A DNA stretch of 64,000 nt, taken from NCBI GenBank assembly GCA_910585945.1, contig CAJUHZ010000010.1:21417-85416 (forward strand), read 5' to 3'. Shown piece after piece: positions 8,426 through 19,060 of the stretch. This stretch comes from an uncultured Bilophila sp. (GTDB taxonomy: Bacteria; Desulfobacterota; Desulfovibrionia; Desulfovibrionales; Desulfovibrionaceae). Below the pieces are notes generated by a model. That model worked only from the letters and a program-made list of their open reading frames with translations. It made no database searches and was not told the DNA's origin. How positions within the stretch are numbered: the first letter of the stretch is position 1; the number at the start of each line of letters is the position of its first letter. The position numbers and the translations under genes are program-made.

Positions 8426-8562
8426 GTGTTCACCCTACGAGAAATTTTGTTCTCCGCCAAGGAAAAAAGGCTTTTTGTGAAGGGAATGCAATCTTATGGT
8501 ACTTGACCGGAATAAAAAGCCTTTTTGACGCTGGCAGAGGATAAGGGCCGTAGTGTGAACAC
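8426..8562. repeat. Nested inverted-repeat element (MITE-like)
   Basis: Outer arms GTGTTCACCCTACG (8426-8439) and CGTAGTGTGAACAC (8549-8562) match with one mismatch. Inner arms AAAAAGGCTTTTT (8464-8476) and AAAAAGCCTTTTT (8514-8526) match perfectly. The segments between also pair loosely, giving arms of roughly 50 nt around a 37-nt centre. It fills most of the gap between the frameshifted gene and nrnA. The form fits a small non-autonomous element or a long structured RNA; no clear target duplication was seen. Confidence 0.5.
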
Positions 8563-8581
8563 GCCCTGACGAGGTCTGACC

Positions 8582-9613
8582 CTAATCGCACCTGTCCTGA
8601 TGGGGCGCGGATGGCGCGTCGTGAAAGGTCACTTCGCGGATCGCGTCCAGCGTTTGCCGCACGACGCCGGACATGGGCATGTCGATGGTGGCTCCCGCCG
8701 CGTTCAGGTGTCCGCCGCCTCCAAAACGGGCCGCCACGGCGCGCACATCGTCGCGCCCGGCGGAACGCAGGCTGAGCTTGCAGCGATCCGCCGCGTCCTC
8801 GCGCACAAGCGCGGCCACGCGCACGCCCTTGATGCGGCGCATCTGCTCGGCAAAGCCTTCCAGATCTTCCCGGACAGCCCCGCCCGCCCTGATTTCGGCC
8901 AGAGTGACGGAGCAGAGCGCCGTTTTGCCGTCGTGCTCCAGGGTGAGCGTCTGGAGCAGCCGCCCCCACAGTCTGCTTTTGGCAAGCGACCACTGGTTGT
9001 CGAGGCGCTCGCGGATGGCCGGGGCGTTCAGCCCCGCCTCTACCAGTCGCGCCGCAAGCCGGAAGACGGCTGCGCTGGTGTTGCCGTGCGTGAAGGAACC
9101 CGTGTCGGACACCAGGGAAAGATAGACGCACGCGGCCAGATCACCCTCGAGGGGAACGCCGGCTGCGTCCGCCACCGCCGCCACCATTTGCCCTGTCGCC
9201 GCCATGCCGGGGTCAACCCAGTTGGCGAGCGAGGCGAAATTGGGGTTGCTGAGGTGGTGATCGATGTTGATGGAGGGATAGTTGGCGAAAACCGCCGAAA
9301 GCTCCCGCCCGATGCGCCAGAGATCGCCGCAGTCGAGCACAACGACAAGCCCCGGCTTGAAGGGCAGATCGCCCGGCGTGGTGATGACGTCGCCCGGCAG
9401 GGGAACCCATTGCAGATAGTCCGGTACCCCGGTGGCGTTGTAGATGGCGAAGCGCTTGCCCAGCGCGCGGGCCAGATGCGCCATTGCCCCTGTGGCCCCG
9501 ATGGCGTCTCCGTCCGGACTGCCGTGCGCGGCAATGACAAGGTTGTCGTGACGTTGGAGGATCGAGGCCATTTCCGCGGCCTCGGGGCAGGTTTCGATGG
9601 ATTCCGCAAGCAT
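8582..9613 (-). CDS. nrnA: DHH-family nanoRNase / pAp phosphatase
   Basis: Cytoplasmic manganese-dependent phosphoesterase that degrades very short RNAs and/or 3'-phosphoadenosine 5'-phosphate. The latter arises from sulfate activation intermediates in other bacteria. It has 343 residues. Motif I is HGSPDGDAIGA at 30-40, the DHH motif (NIDHHLSN) has D118-H120, and the DHHA1 domain ends with GGGGHLNAAGA at 298-308. It closes the rimP-nusA-ylxR-infB transcription unit, 33 bp after the DUF503 gene, the place where a DHH gene is usual in Desulfovibrio. The gene symbol is by family similarity. Confidence 0.85.
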   Translation of the reverse strand: MLAESIETCPEAAEMASILQRHDNLVIAAHGSPDGDAIGATGAMAHLARALGKRFAIYNATGVPDYLQWVPLPGDVITTPGDLPFKPGLVVVLDCGDLWRIGRELSAVFANYPSINIDHHLSNPNFASLANWVDPGMAATGQMVAAVADAAGVPLEGDLAACVYLSLVSDTGSFTHGNTSAAVFRLAARLVEAGLNAPAIRERLDNQWSLAKSRLWGRLLQTLTLEHDGKTALCSVTLAEIRAGGAVREDLEGFAEQMRRIKGVRVAALVREDAADRCKLSLRSAGRDDVRAVAARFGGGGHLNAAGATIDMPMSGVVRQTLDAIREVTFHDAPSAPHQDRCD

Positions 9614-9646
9614 GACGTTTCCCTGTCGTTGATGTTGACGCCGGGG

Positions 9647-9946
9647 TCAGGCGTCCCCGGAGATGAATTCGAGATCGCTGTACACCATTTCCTCGTCGCA
9701 GACGGCTTCGAGCATGGCCAGACATTTGTCCATGCGTGAACGCAGGTGCCGTTCGTCATTGCTCAGGGAAACGAGCATGAGCCGCAGGTTGACGAGCGAA
9801 TCCTGCGTTCCGGCTTCGGCAACGGCAACATTGAAGGTGTTGCGGACCTTGCGTTTCAGACTGTCGGCCACGCGGCGTTTGCCTTTCAGCGAGTCGTTGC
9901 CGTGCAGATGGTATTCAACGGTAAGAACGGCGATGATCATGGGCAT
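9647..9946 (-). CDS. DUF503 family protein
   Basis: Small conserved protein (99 residues) with the family pattern MIIAVLTVEYHL followed by SLKGKRRVADSLKRKVRNTFNVAVAE. Members are often encoded beside infB and rbfA, and a role in ribosome maturation has been guessed but not shown. Start choice is between ATG 9946 and ATG 9940; the former has AAAGG 9 nt upstream. It lies between infB and nrnA where rbfA would be expected, yet it is not RbfA. Confidence 0.8.
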   Translation of the reverse strand: MPMIIAVLTVEYHLHGNDSLKGKRRVADSLKRKVRNTFNVAVAEAGTQDSLVNLRLMLVSLSNDERHLRSRMDKCLAMLEAVCDEEMVYSDLEFISGDA

Positions 9947-10005
9947 GGTGGTATGCCTTTCGTGCGGACGGGGCCCGGCCGGAGTGGGGAAGAGCGGAAG
10001 GAACA

Positions 10006-10039
10006 GGGAGCGGGAAAAACATAGGTCTTTCCCGCTCCC
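10006..10039. terminator. Hairpin between infB and the DUF503 gene
   Basis: A perfect 12-bp stem (GGGAGCGGGAAA with TTTCCCGCTCCC) and a 10-nt loop lie in the 195-bp gap. No U-tract follows on the minus strand, so it may lower downstream expression or protect the infB message. Confidence 0.45.
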
Positions 10040-10141
10040 TTGATCAAGCGGTGATTCGCCGCTCGTCCGTATGCCTTGGGCAAACACGGCGAAGCAGAGG
10101 CTTCGCATGAGAAAACCCGGCCAGAGCCGGAGTTCCATCCG

Positions 10142-13211
<3,070 letters not shown>

Positions 13212-13222
<11 letters not shown>

Positions 13223-13448
13223 GCACTTTTTCTCCCTTGCGTTTCCGCGCCGGCGGGCGAAAACGCCGGAATTTTTCCTGGCAGGCCGTTTCCGAGCATA
13301 CATACCAGCCCCGTCCGGGCCGGGTCTGGTTCTCATCGGCCAAAGGCTCTCCGCCCTCGGGCGGTCGAACGTAGCGCGTCAATTCCCGCTTCGGCGCGCG
13401 ACGTCGGCAAACGGCGCACATTCTGATCGGTTCATGGCCGCGCTTCAT
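13212..13448 (-). CDS. ylxR: YlxR family (DUF448) RNA-binding-like protein
   Basis: A 78-residue basic protein with the family pattern R-MCAVCRRRAPKREL-RYV and the later GRGWYVC. It normally sits between nusA and infB, as here: it begins 3 bp after nusA and overlaps infB by 11 bp. Members are thought to bind RNA or RNase P, but the role in this organism is not known. Confidence 0.9.
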
Positions 13449-13451
13449 GCG

Positions 13452-14765
13452 TCAATCGCCGTTTTCCCCGGGGTTGTCCGGATCGCTCGCGGGAGAGGAC
13501 GCATCCTCCCCGGACTCTGGTTTGGACTCTCCGGAAACCGGACTCAGCAAGTTGACGGCGGCCCGAAGGTCGCTGACGCGGCTTGCGGAAATGCCGAGGC
13601 GTTCCGCGAGTTCGTCATCTGTAGCCGCGCGAATCAGTTCCAGGGTGTTGAACCCGGCGCTGACGAGGCTGTCCATGGACACTTCCGCCACGCTTGCCAC
13701 CTGTTCAAGCCCGCGCCCGATGGCGTTCGCCTCGTTATAACGAGTTTCGGTGAAAATATCGATCTTCCAGCCGAGCAGCTTGGCCGCGAGCTTGACGTTC
13801 TGCCCCTTGCGCCCGATGGCGCTGGTCAACTGATCGTCGGGAACAGTCACTTCGAGCAGATTGTCGGCGTCGTCCACGACAATGCGGGAAATCAGGGCCG
13901 GCGCAAGCGCGTTGCGGGCGTATGTGGCGATTTCCGGACTCCAGACCACAATGTCGATCCGCTCTCCATGCAATTCCTGCACGATGTTCTGGATGCGCGC
14001 GCCGCGCACGCCGACGCACGCGCCAACAGGGTCCACATCCCGCTCGCGCGAAAGCACGGCCACTTTGGCGCGGCTGCCGGGATCCCGCGCCACGCCCATG
14101 ATCTGAACGGTGCCGTCATCCACTTCAGGCACTTCGCGGCGGAAGAGGGCGGCCATGTAGTCCCGGTGCGAACGAGAGATGATGACCTGGGGGCCGCGTC
14201 CTTCCTTTCGCACATCAATGATGAGCGCCTGCACGCGATCGCCGCGCTTGCAATGCTCCCTGGGGATCAGTTCTTCCTTGGGGAGCAGCGCTTCGGTGCG
14301 GCCGAGGTTGATGACCCAGCCGCCCTTGTCGCGCCGCTGGATGATGCCGCTGACGATCTCGCCGATGCGATCCTTGTATTCCTCGTAGATGATCTCCTGC
14401 TCGGCGTCGCGCATGCGCTGGATGATCACCTGCTTGGCGGATTGCGCGGCGATGCGCCCGAGATCCGTCACCTTGAGCGGAAAACCGATTTCATCGTCGA
14501 TCTGCACGGAGGGATCGAGTTCCCGCGCGCCTTCAAGCGCGATCTCGCTGTCCGGATCTTCCACTTCATCCACAACGATTTTGAACTGGTGGACCTGAAT
14601 GTCGCCGGTTTCATCGTTGTAGCTGACTTCCACGTCGATCGTTTCGCCGTATTTGCGGATCACCGAGGTGCGCACGGCGTCTTCCAGCGTGTCGATCAGC
14701 ATATCGCGATCAAGGCCCTTGTCCTTGCTGATCTGGTCAATGGCCTTTTTCAGCTCCAAATTCAT
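13452..14765 (-). CDS. nusA: Transcription elongation/termination factor NusA
   Basis: Binds RNA polymerase and nascent RNA and controls pausing, termination and antitermination. It has 437 residues: an N-terminal polymerase-binding domain (1-125), an S1 domain (about 130-200, VSGIIQRRDKGGWVINLG), KH1 and KH2 domains (about 225-350, VGVRGARIQNI and SAIGRKGQNVKLAAKLLGW), and a short C-terminal helix-hairpin segment. It starts inside the rimP stop (ATGA), giving coupled translation. Confidence 0.97.
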   Translation of the reverse strand: MNLELKKAIDQISKDKGLDRDMLIDTLEDAVRTSVIRKYGETIDVEVSYNDETGDIQVHQFKIVVDEVEDPDSEIALEGARELDPSVQIDDEIGFPLKVTDLGRIAAQSAKQVIIQRMRDAEQEIIYEEYKDRIGEIVSGIIQRRDKGGWVINLGRTEALLPKEELIPREHCKRGDRVQALIIDVRKEGRGPQVIISRSHRDYMAALFRREVPEVDDGTVQIMGVARDPGSRAKVAVLSRERDVDPVGACVGVRGARIQNIVQELHGERIDIVVWSPEIATYARNALAPALISRIVVDDADNLLEVTVPDDQLTSAIGRKGQNVKLAAKLLGWKIDIFTETRYNEANAIGRGLEQVASVAEVSMDSLVSAGFNTLELIRAATDDELAERLGISASRVSDLRAAVNLLSPVSGESKPESGEDASSPASDPDNPGENGD

Positions 14766-15406
14766 GCAACGCCTCCGTGGGGCAAATTCGATCCGCTTGT
14801 GCCGTGTCGTTTCGTGTTGCCGCCCTTTTTCGCCCCCGGTTCCGGAAAAATGTGGACAAGAACGGCCTTTCGCACGGCGGACCAGGGAATGTCGGCGGAT
14901 GCGGGTTCGTCCGCCGCGCGCCGCGCCACAGGGGCAAGCGGCAGATCAAGGGTAAAGGCATTGTCGGTCGTCCGTGAAAGAACGCCGTGAAATTTCTTTC
15001 TGCCGGGCCAGGCCGCAAGCGGCGCGGAAAGCACGACTTCAATCTCGCGCCCCAGATAGGCGCGCAGTTGCTCAAGGCGGAAAAAGGGGCGTTCAAGCCC
15101 GGGGGAAGAAACCTCAAGCGTCCAGCCGGACGCGAACATGTCTTCCACGTCGAGCGAGAGGCCAAGCAGGCGGGAAAGTTCCGCGCATTGTTCGATGGTG
15201 ACGCCCGGCGTTTCCGGCCCGGCGTCTTCCCGCCCGTTTTCAGCGCTTTCGTCGCGCTGCTCGGGCAGGTTCGGCGCATCCACATACACGCGGACAAGGG
15301 GGCGTGAGGCTCCGAGAATTTCCACACCCCAAAGTTCAAGCCCGAGAGATGCCGCCAGGGGCGCGCTCAGGCGGGCGACAGACTCGATTCGATCCGGCAA
15401 CTGCAT
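14762..15406 (-). CDS. rimP: Ribosome maturation factor RimP
   Basis: Helps assemble the 30S subunit. It has 214 residues from ATG 15406, longer than the usual 150-165. The extra length is a linker near 55-70 (DESAENGREDAGPETPG) and a C-terminal tail after the SH3-like domain. Core family blocks are LELWGVEI, VRVYVD, CAELSRLLGLSLD and LEVSSPGLERPFF. It is the first gene of the nusA-infB unit, and a terminator-like hairpin lies just upstream at 15425-15451, so its expression may be attenuated. Confidence 0.92.
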   Translation of the reverse strand: MQLPDRIESVARLSAPLAASLGLELWGVEILGASRPLVRVYVDAPNLPEQRDESAENGREDAGPETPGVTIEQCAELSRLLGLSLDVEDMFASGWTLEVSSPGLERPFFRLEQLRAYLGREIEVVLSAPLAAWPGRKKFHGVLSRTTDNAFTLDLPLAPVARRAADEPASADIPWSAVRKAVLVHIFPEPGAKKGGNTKRHGTSGSNLPHGGVA

Positions 15407-15424
15407 AAATAGCGTAACTTCCTC

Positions 15425-15451
15425 AAAAAATAGAGAACAGCATTGTTTCTC
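15425..15451 (-). terminator. Rho-independent terminator upstream of rimP
   Basis: On the minus strand GAGAAACA-ATGC-TGTTCTC (one bulged A) is followed by TATTTTTT. It ends only about 20 nt before the rimP start, next to its GAGGAAG binding site, so it is either the terminator of the small gene at 15493 or an attenuator for rimP-nusA-infB. Confidence 0.65.
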
Positions 15452-15492
15452 AACACAAACCGCAAGGTTTGCGCGCCGCGAAGCGGCGTGGG

Positions 15493-15687
15493 TCAGCCAA
15501 AAGTCACGCTTTTGGGCTGACGCTCTTCCGCCTTGAAAATGTGCATCATCAAGGCGGACAGCATAAGGGGCGCGCCGCCGGCAGGCCGGAGCGCGGCATA
15601 AAAAAAGGGGGCCGTTGTCAGGCCACCCAGCAGGGCCGCAGTCACGGCCAGACAGGATGTGGAGAAACAAAACAGATGTTTTGTCAT
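15493..15687 (-). CDS. Small hydrophobic protein, unknown
   Basis: A 64-residue open frame starting MTKHLFCFSTSCLAVTAALLGGL. The first 50 residues are hydrophobic enough for one or two membrane segments and the tail is polar. GGAAG lies just ahead of the start, rather close. A terminator follows before rimP. The family is not recognised; it may be a genuine small membrane protein or chance coding. Confidence 0.4.
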   Translation of the reverse strand: MTKHLFCFSTSCLAVTAALLGGLTTAPFFYAALRPAGGAPLMLSALMMHIFKAEERQPKSVTFG

Positions 15688-15787
15688 CTCTTCCGCACGG
15701 GCATCACTTAGCCCGAGCCTTGCGCTTTGTCAAGTTTTCCCGAGAAAAAAGCCGCGGAACGGCAATGTTCTTCAGGCGGCAGGGGCA

Positions 15788-15894
15788 GGGCAATCGCATG
15801 AACCGGCGCACCACGCTGAAATAACAGCATTTAATGGCCTGGAAAGAATTTGTCCATGTCTTTTCGAACAGTTGCGCCATTCACGCGATTGCCC
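15788..15894. repeat. Long imperfect inverted repeat at the mutT 3' end
   Basis: GGGCAATCGC (from 15788) is repeated in inverse form at 15885-15894, and pairing continues inward with mismatches for about 24 nt per arm (15788-15811 and 15871-15894). The spacer is 59 nt. The right arm contains the stop codon of the Nudix gene. It may form the 3' end structure of that message. Confidence 0.4.
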
Positions 15895-16327
15895 GGGGCG
15901 GCAGGGCCGTCAGTTCCGCCAGCAGCGGGCGATCGGCCGGGAGAAAGGGCAGGGCTTCGGCTTCGTGGGGGGTGACCCAGCGCAGCACCTGCCCTTCTCG
16001 CGGAAAGGGTTCGCCGCTGAAGGCGCAGACATGAAAGATGTGGAGGCGCACGGCGCGGCGCGGGTACCTGTGTTCCACCACAGTCCACAGCCTGAGCGAA
16101 CGGGCGATCACGCCCAGTTCCTCCTCAAGCTCGCGGACAAGGGCCTGTTCCGGGCTTTCCCCCGATTCGATCTTGCCGCCGGGAAATTCCCACAGTCCGG
16201 CCTGGGGAGAGGTGCGCGGCCGGCGCGCGGCAAGGAAGCGATCTTCCCGCCACAGGACGCCGCATGCCACGGCGATATGGGGCGCAGTCTCAGGCGCGCT
16301 CAAGATAGGCGGCGATTGTCGCGTCAT
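15881..16327 (-). CDS. Nudix hydrolase, MutT-like
   Basis: Predicted (deoxy)nucleoside triphosphate pyrophosphohydrolase, 148 residues. The Nudix box is complete: GLWEFPGGKIESGE followed by ALVRELEEELGV. The first strand reads IAVACGVLWREDRFLAARRP. The MutT subfamily (8-oxo-dGTP cleaning) is likely from the short length and the EFPGGKIE form. ATG 16327 lies inside the end of the upstream purH-type gene (38-bp overlap) and has no clear binding site; a TTG 30 nt later is an alternative. Confidence 0.8.
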   Translation of the reverse strand: MTRQSPPILSAPETAPHIAVACGVLWREDRFLAARRPRTSPQAGLWEFPGGKIESGESPEQALVRELEEELGVIARSLRLWTVVEHRYPRRAVRLHIFHVCAFSGEPFPREGQVLRWVTPHEAEALPFLPADRPLLAELTALPPRAIA

Positions 16328-16883
16328 ACCGGGAGGTCCGGGCAAAAGCCTGGGCGGCCATGCGTTGCCGGAACGGGAGGGATACCCCCTGTTCGGAGCG
16401 TTCCATTTCGCGCATGGCTTCGGAGTAGGCCGCCGGATCGCACAGCACGAGCATACTGTGGAAGTTCTTGGCCGCCGCACGGAGCAGACAGGGGCCGCCG
16501 ATGTCAATTTCCTCAATGGCTTCGCTGGGTTCAAGCCCTTTCGCCAGAGCGCTGTCAAAGTCGTACAGATTGACGCAGACGAGATCGAACGTCCGGATGC
16601 CGTGCTCGGCCAGGGTGGCCATATGGGCGGGGTTGTCCTTGTCGGCCAGAATGCCGCCGTGGATGGCGGGATGCAGGGTCTTGACCCTGCCGCCCAGAAT
16701 TTCGGGAAAGCCTGTCGTCGCGCTGACAGCCACGACGGGAAGCCCGGCCTTTTCCAGGTGCTTCAGCGTGCCGCCGGTAGACACCAGCTCCACGCCCCGC
16801 CTGTGCAGAAAGTCCGCCAGTTCGGTCAGCCCGTCCTTGTGGGTGACGCTGAGCAGCGCCCGCCTGATCGGAAGAAAATCCAT
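16290..16883 (-). CDS. IMP cyclohydrolase (PurH N-terminal domain only)
   Basis: Last step of purine synthesis, closing FAICAR to IMP. The protein has 197 residues and matches only the MGS-like N-terminal domain of bifunctional PurH: IRRALLSVTHKDGL, STGGTLKHLEKAGLPV, PEILGGRVKTLHPAIHGGILA, DLVCVNLYDF and EEIDIGGPCLLRAAAKN. The AICAR transformylase half is absent here, so that activity must be encoded elsewhere. ATG 16883 is chosen because GAGG lies 9 nt upstream; ATGs at 16889 and 16898 are in frame. Confidence 0.88.
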   Translation of the reverse strand: MDFLPIRRALLSVTHKDGLTELADFLHRRGVELVSTGGTLKHLEKAGLPVVAVSATTGFPEILGGRVKTLHPAIHGGILADKDNPAHMATLAEHGIRTFDLVCVNLYDFDSALAKGLEPSEAIEEIDIGGPCLLRAAAKNFHSMLVLCDPAAYSEAMREMERSEQGVSLPFRQRMAAQAFARTSRYDATIAAYLERA

Positions 16884-17030
16884 ACGCATGAACCTCATGG
16901 CCCGCCGGTGACAAGACGGGACGCGGGTTGGAAAAAACGATGAAAGCATTGACGGCCACGCTTCATGACCGCACAATAACGACGTCTTGCGGCCCCGGAA
17001 ACTCTGGCCGGAAGGCGCGGCCGGGCCGGA

Positions 17031-17171
17031 TCAGTGCCGCATGTGGTCGCCTTTTTTGATGCGCGCGAACGACGTCACGACAATAAGGCAGAAATAGAGA
17101 AAAATGAGCGACACGCCCACAAAACCCTGCGGGGTGGAGTGCATGGCGTTGGCGACAAGCTGGGACAACAT
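17031..17171 (-). CDS. 46-residue single-pass membrane protein
   Basis: Short gene with a textbook AAGGAG ribosome binding site 7 nt before ATG 17171. The peptide starts MLSQLVANAMHSTPQGF, has one transmembrane helix (about 18-35, VGVSLIFLYFCLIVVTSF) and ends in a basic tail (ARIKKGDHMRH). The layout resembles small accessory subunits of membrane complexes, but no partner is adjacent. A TTGACA promoter candidate lies upstream and the purine cyclohydrolase gene follows on the same strand. Function unknown. Confidence 0.6.
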   Translation of the reverse strand: MLSQLVANAMHSTPQGFVGVSLIFLYFCLIVVTSFARIKKGDHMRH

Positions 17172-17234
17172 GACAAAACTCCTTGGATTGCATTCTGACG
17201 GCCGGAGCGGACGGCGAGACCATCCGCCTTCGGC

Positions 17235-17263
17235 AGGATCTCCCGAGTTTCGGCAAATGTCAA
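17235..17263 (-). promoter_or_regulatory. Promoter candidate for the 46-residue membrane protein
   Basis: A perfect TTGACA (17258-17263) and, after 17 nt, GATCCT (17235-17240) as a weak -10. It lies about 65 bp upstream of the ATG at 17171. Confidence 0.4.
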
Positions 17264-17308
17264 GCGGCCGGCCGCGGCATGGCCGGTTGTCGGCTTGCGG
17301 GGGTGGAC

Positions 17309-18913
17309 ATGAGTGAAGCGGGGAACGACTCCCGCCGTGCGGTTTCGCGCGTTGACAGCGTGCGCGCGGGAGATGTCGTCGAGTTGCGGATAGGCGCGCT
17401 GGCGTCGGACGGACGCGGCATCGGCCGCCTGACCGGGCAGGATGCGCCCGGGGATCGGGATGCGTCCGGAGCCGGACTGACCGTATTTGTGGGCGGCGCT
17501 CTGCCCGGCCAGATGGTGCGGGCGCGGATCACGACAGTGCGCAAGCGTCTGGCCGAAGCGGACGTGACGGCCGTCGTCCGCCCCTCCCCGGAGGAACGGG
17601 AGGCGCTCTGCCCGCACGGCGGGCGTCGGATCGAAAGCGGGACGGGAAGTGAGAGCGGGAACGGGGCCGAATGTGAGGGGCGTTGGCCGGGCGCTTGCGG
17701 CGGTTGCCCCTGGCAGGGCTTGCGCTACGATCGCCAGCTTTTTTGGAAAGAACGCATCCTGCGCGATGCGCTGGAGCGGGTCGGCCGCCTGGAAGATCCC
17801 CCTGTTCTGCCGGTGCTGGCCTCGCCGCGGGAGTGGGGCTGCCGCAACAAGATGGAATTTGCTTTCGCGCCTGTCGGGGAAGGAGGGGCCGGTTTCCTGC
17901 CCGGCGGCTCCGGGAGCGGAGGAGGGCTGGTTCTGGGCCTGCGCGAGCGCGCGTCACGCCGCGTGACGCCGGTTACCGGCTGTCTGATGCAGAGCGGGCG
18001 GACAATGCGCCTGCTTGAGGCCATGCGGGGTTTTGCGGCGGACGAGGGCCTGAGCGCCTGGAACCCTGCCTCGGGGCAGGGGCTGTGCCGTTTTCTGGTA
18101 ACCCGCGAGCCTGTGGGGGAGGCCGAAGCGACTCCGGCGCGCGGGGCGGCCGCCCGGGCCTGTCTGGCCGAACTGATCGTCGGGCCGGATCTCGCTGCGG
18201 ACGCGGCCGCCGCGTTTGGCCGGCGAGTTGCGGCGGCGCTTCGGGAAGCCGTGCCCGATTTGACGGGCTTTGTCCTTTCCCGGCGGGCGGCGGCGAGCGA
18301 TGTGGCGTATGGCGAGACCACGCTGTACCGTGAAGGGGAAACCCGCCTGACCGAACGTATCGGCCCCCTGCGCGTCGAACTGGGGCACGACGCCTTTTTT
18401 CAGGTCAACACCGCCGCGGCCTCGCTGCTGTACGCCGAAGCCGCGCGCATGGCCGACGCGGGCGCGGCGCGGCGTTTCTGGGATGTGTACTGTGGGGTCG
18501 GCTCTCTGGGGTTGTACCTGCTGAAAGCGGGCGGCCTGCCTCGGGAAACGGAACTCACGGGCATTGAGACCATGCCCGGCGGCGTGCGCATGGCGCGGCG
18601 CAACGCCGCGGCGCTCGGGCTGGAACGCTGCCGCTTTGTCAGAGGCGACGCCGCGGACGTGTTGCGGCGTCTGCCCGGCGTTCCCGACGTCATGACGGTC
18701 GATCCGCCTCGCGCCGGGCTTGCTCCGGCGGTGATTCGGAGCATTCTCCGCGTCATGCCGGCGCGACTGGTCTATGTTTCGTGCAATCCCGCCACTCTGG
18801 CGCGGGACGCCGCCCTGCTAGCTCCGGGGTTTCGCCTGTGCCGGACACGTCCTGTGGATCTTTTTCCGCAGACGCCGCATGTGGAGTCCGTGTCGTTGTT
18901 CGTGCCGCGCTGA
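17309..18913 (+). CDS. RlmD-type 23S rRNA (uracil-C5) methyltransferase
   Basis: TrmA/RlmD family enzyme that methylates uracil C5 in RNA using SAM. It has 534 residues from ATG 17309; an in-frame start at 17183 would add 42 unrelated residues. Domains are an N-terminal TRAM domain (about 15-95), an iron-sulfur cysteine set (C101, C130, C133 and probably C225), and a C-terminal Rossmann methyltransferase with FFQVNT, VDPPRAGL and the catalytic cysteine in VSCNPATLARD. The spacing after C101 is stretched by a Gly/Ser/Glu-rich insert compared with the usual C-x5-C-x2-C. The exact RNA target is inferred. Confidence 0.85.
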   Translation: MSEAGNDSRRAVSRVDSVRAGDVVELRIGALASDGRGIGRLTGQDAPGDRDASGAGLTVFVGGALPGQMVRARITTVRKRLAEADVTAVVRPSPEEREALCPHGGRRIESGTGSESGNGAECEGRWPGACGGCPWQGLRYDRQLFWKERILRDALERVGRLEDPPVLPVLASPREWGCRNKMEFAFAPVGEGGAGFLPGGSGSGGGLVLGLRERASRRVTPVTGCLMQSGRTMRLLEAMRGFAADEGLSAWNPASGQGLCRFLVTREPVGEAEATPARGAAARACLAELIVGPDLAADAAAAFGRRVAAALREAVPDLTGFVLSRRAAASDVAYGETTLYREGETRLTERIGPLRVELGHDAFFQVNTAAASLLYAEAARMADAGAARRFWDVYCGVGSLGLYLLKAGGLPRETELTGIETMPGGVRMARRNAAALGLERCRFVRGDAADVLRRLPGVPDVMTVDPPRAGLAPAVIRSILRVMPARLVYVSCNPATLARDAALLAPGFRLCRTRPVDLFPQTPHVESVSLFVPR

Positions 18914-18999
18914 GAGGCTGTTTCTGCCCGCAGACTCAGCACTTGCGGCCTTGTCGGGCGCGTGCTACACGCTTGCCGGCGTTTTTTCGCGAATGATCC

Positions 19000-19051
19000 T
19001 GCAAAAATTCTTCGTATAATCATGCGAAGAATTTTTGCAATCAGACACCAG
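19000..19051 (-). repeat. Palindromic repeat, copy 1
   Basis: A perfect 15-bp inverted repeat (TGCAAAAATTCTTCG at 19000-19014 and its complement at 19025-19039) with a 10-nt loop, plus a flank ATCAGACACCAG. Read on the minus strand, 19051-19019 matches the right end of the window (63968-64000) at 28 of 33 bases. Two copies make this a dispersed repeat family. Confidence 0.75.
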
Positions 19052-19060
19052 AGGCGTCGT

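Noticed and set aside
18962..19060. A longer N-terminus for the polysaccharide deacetylase
   Set aside because: It would translate the palindromic repeat; a good ribosome binding site favours ATG 19061.
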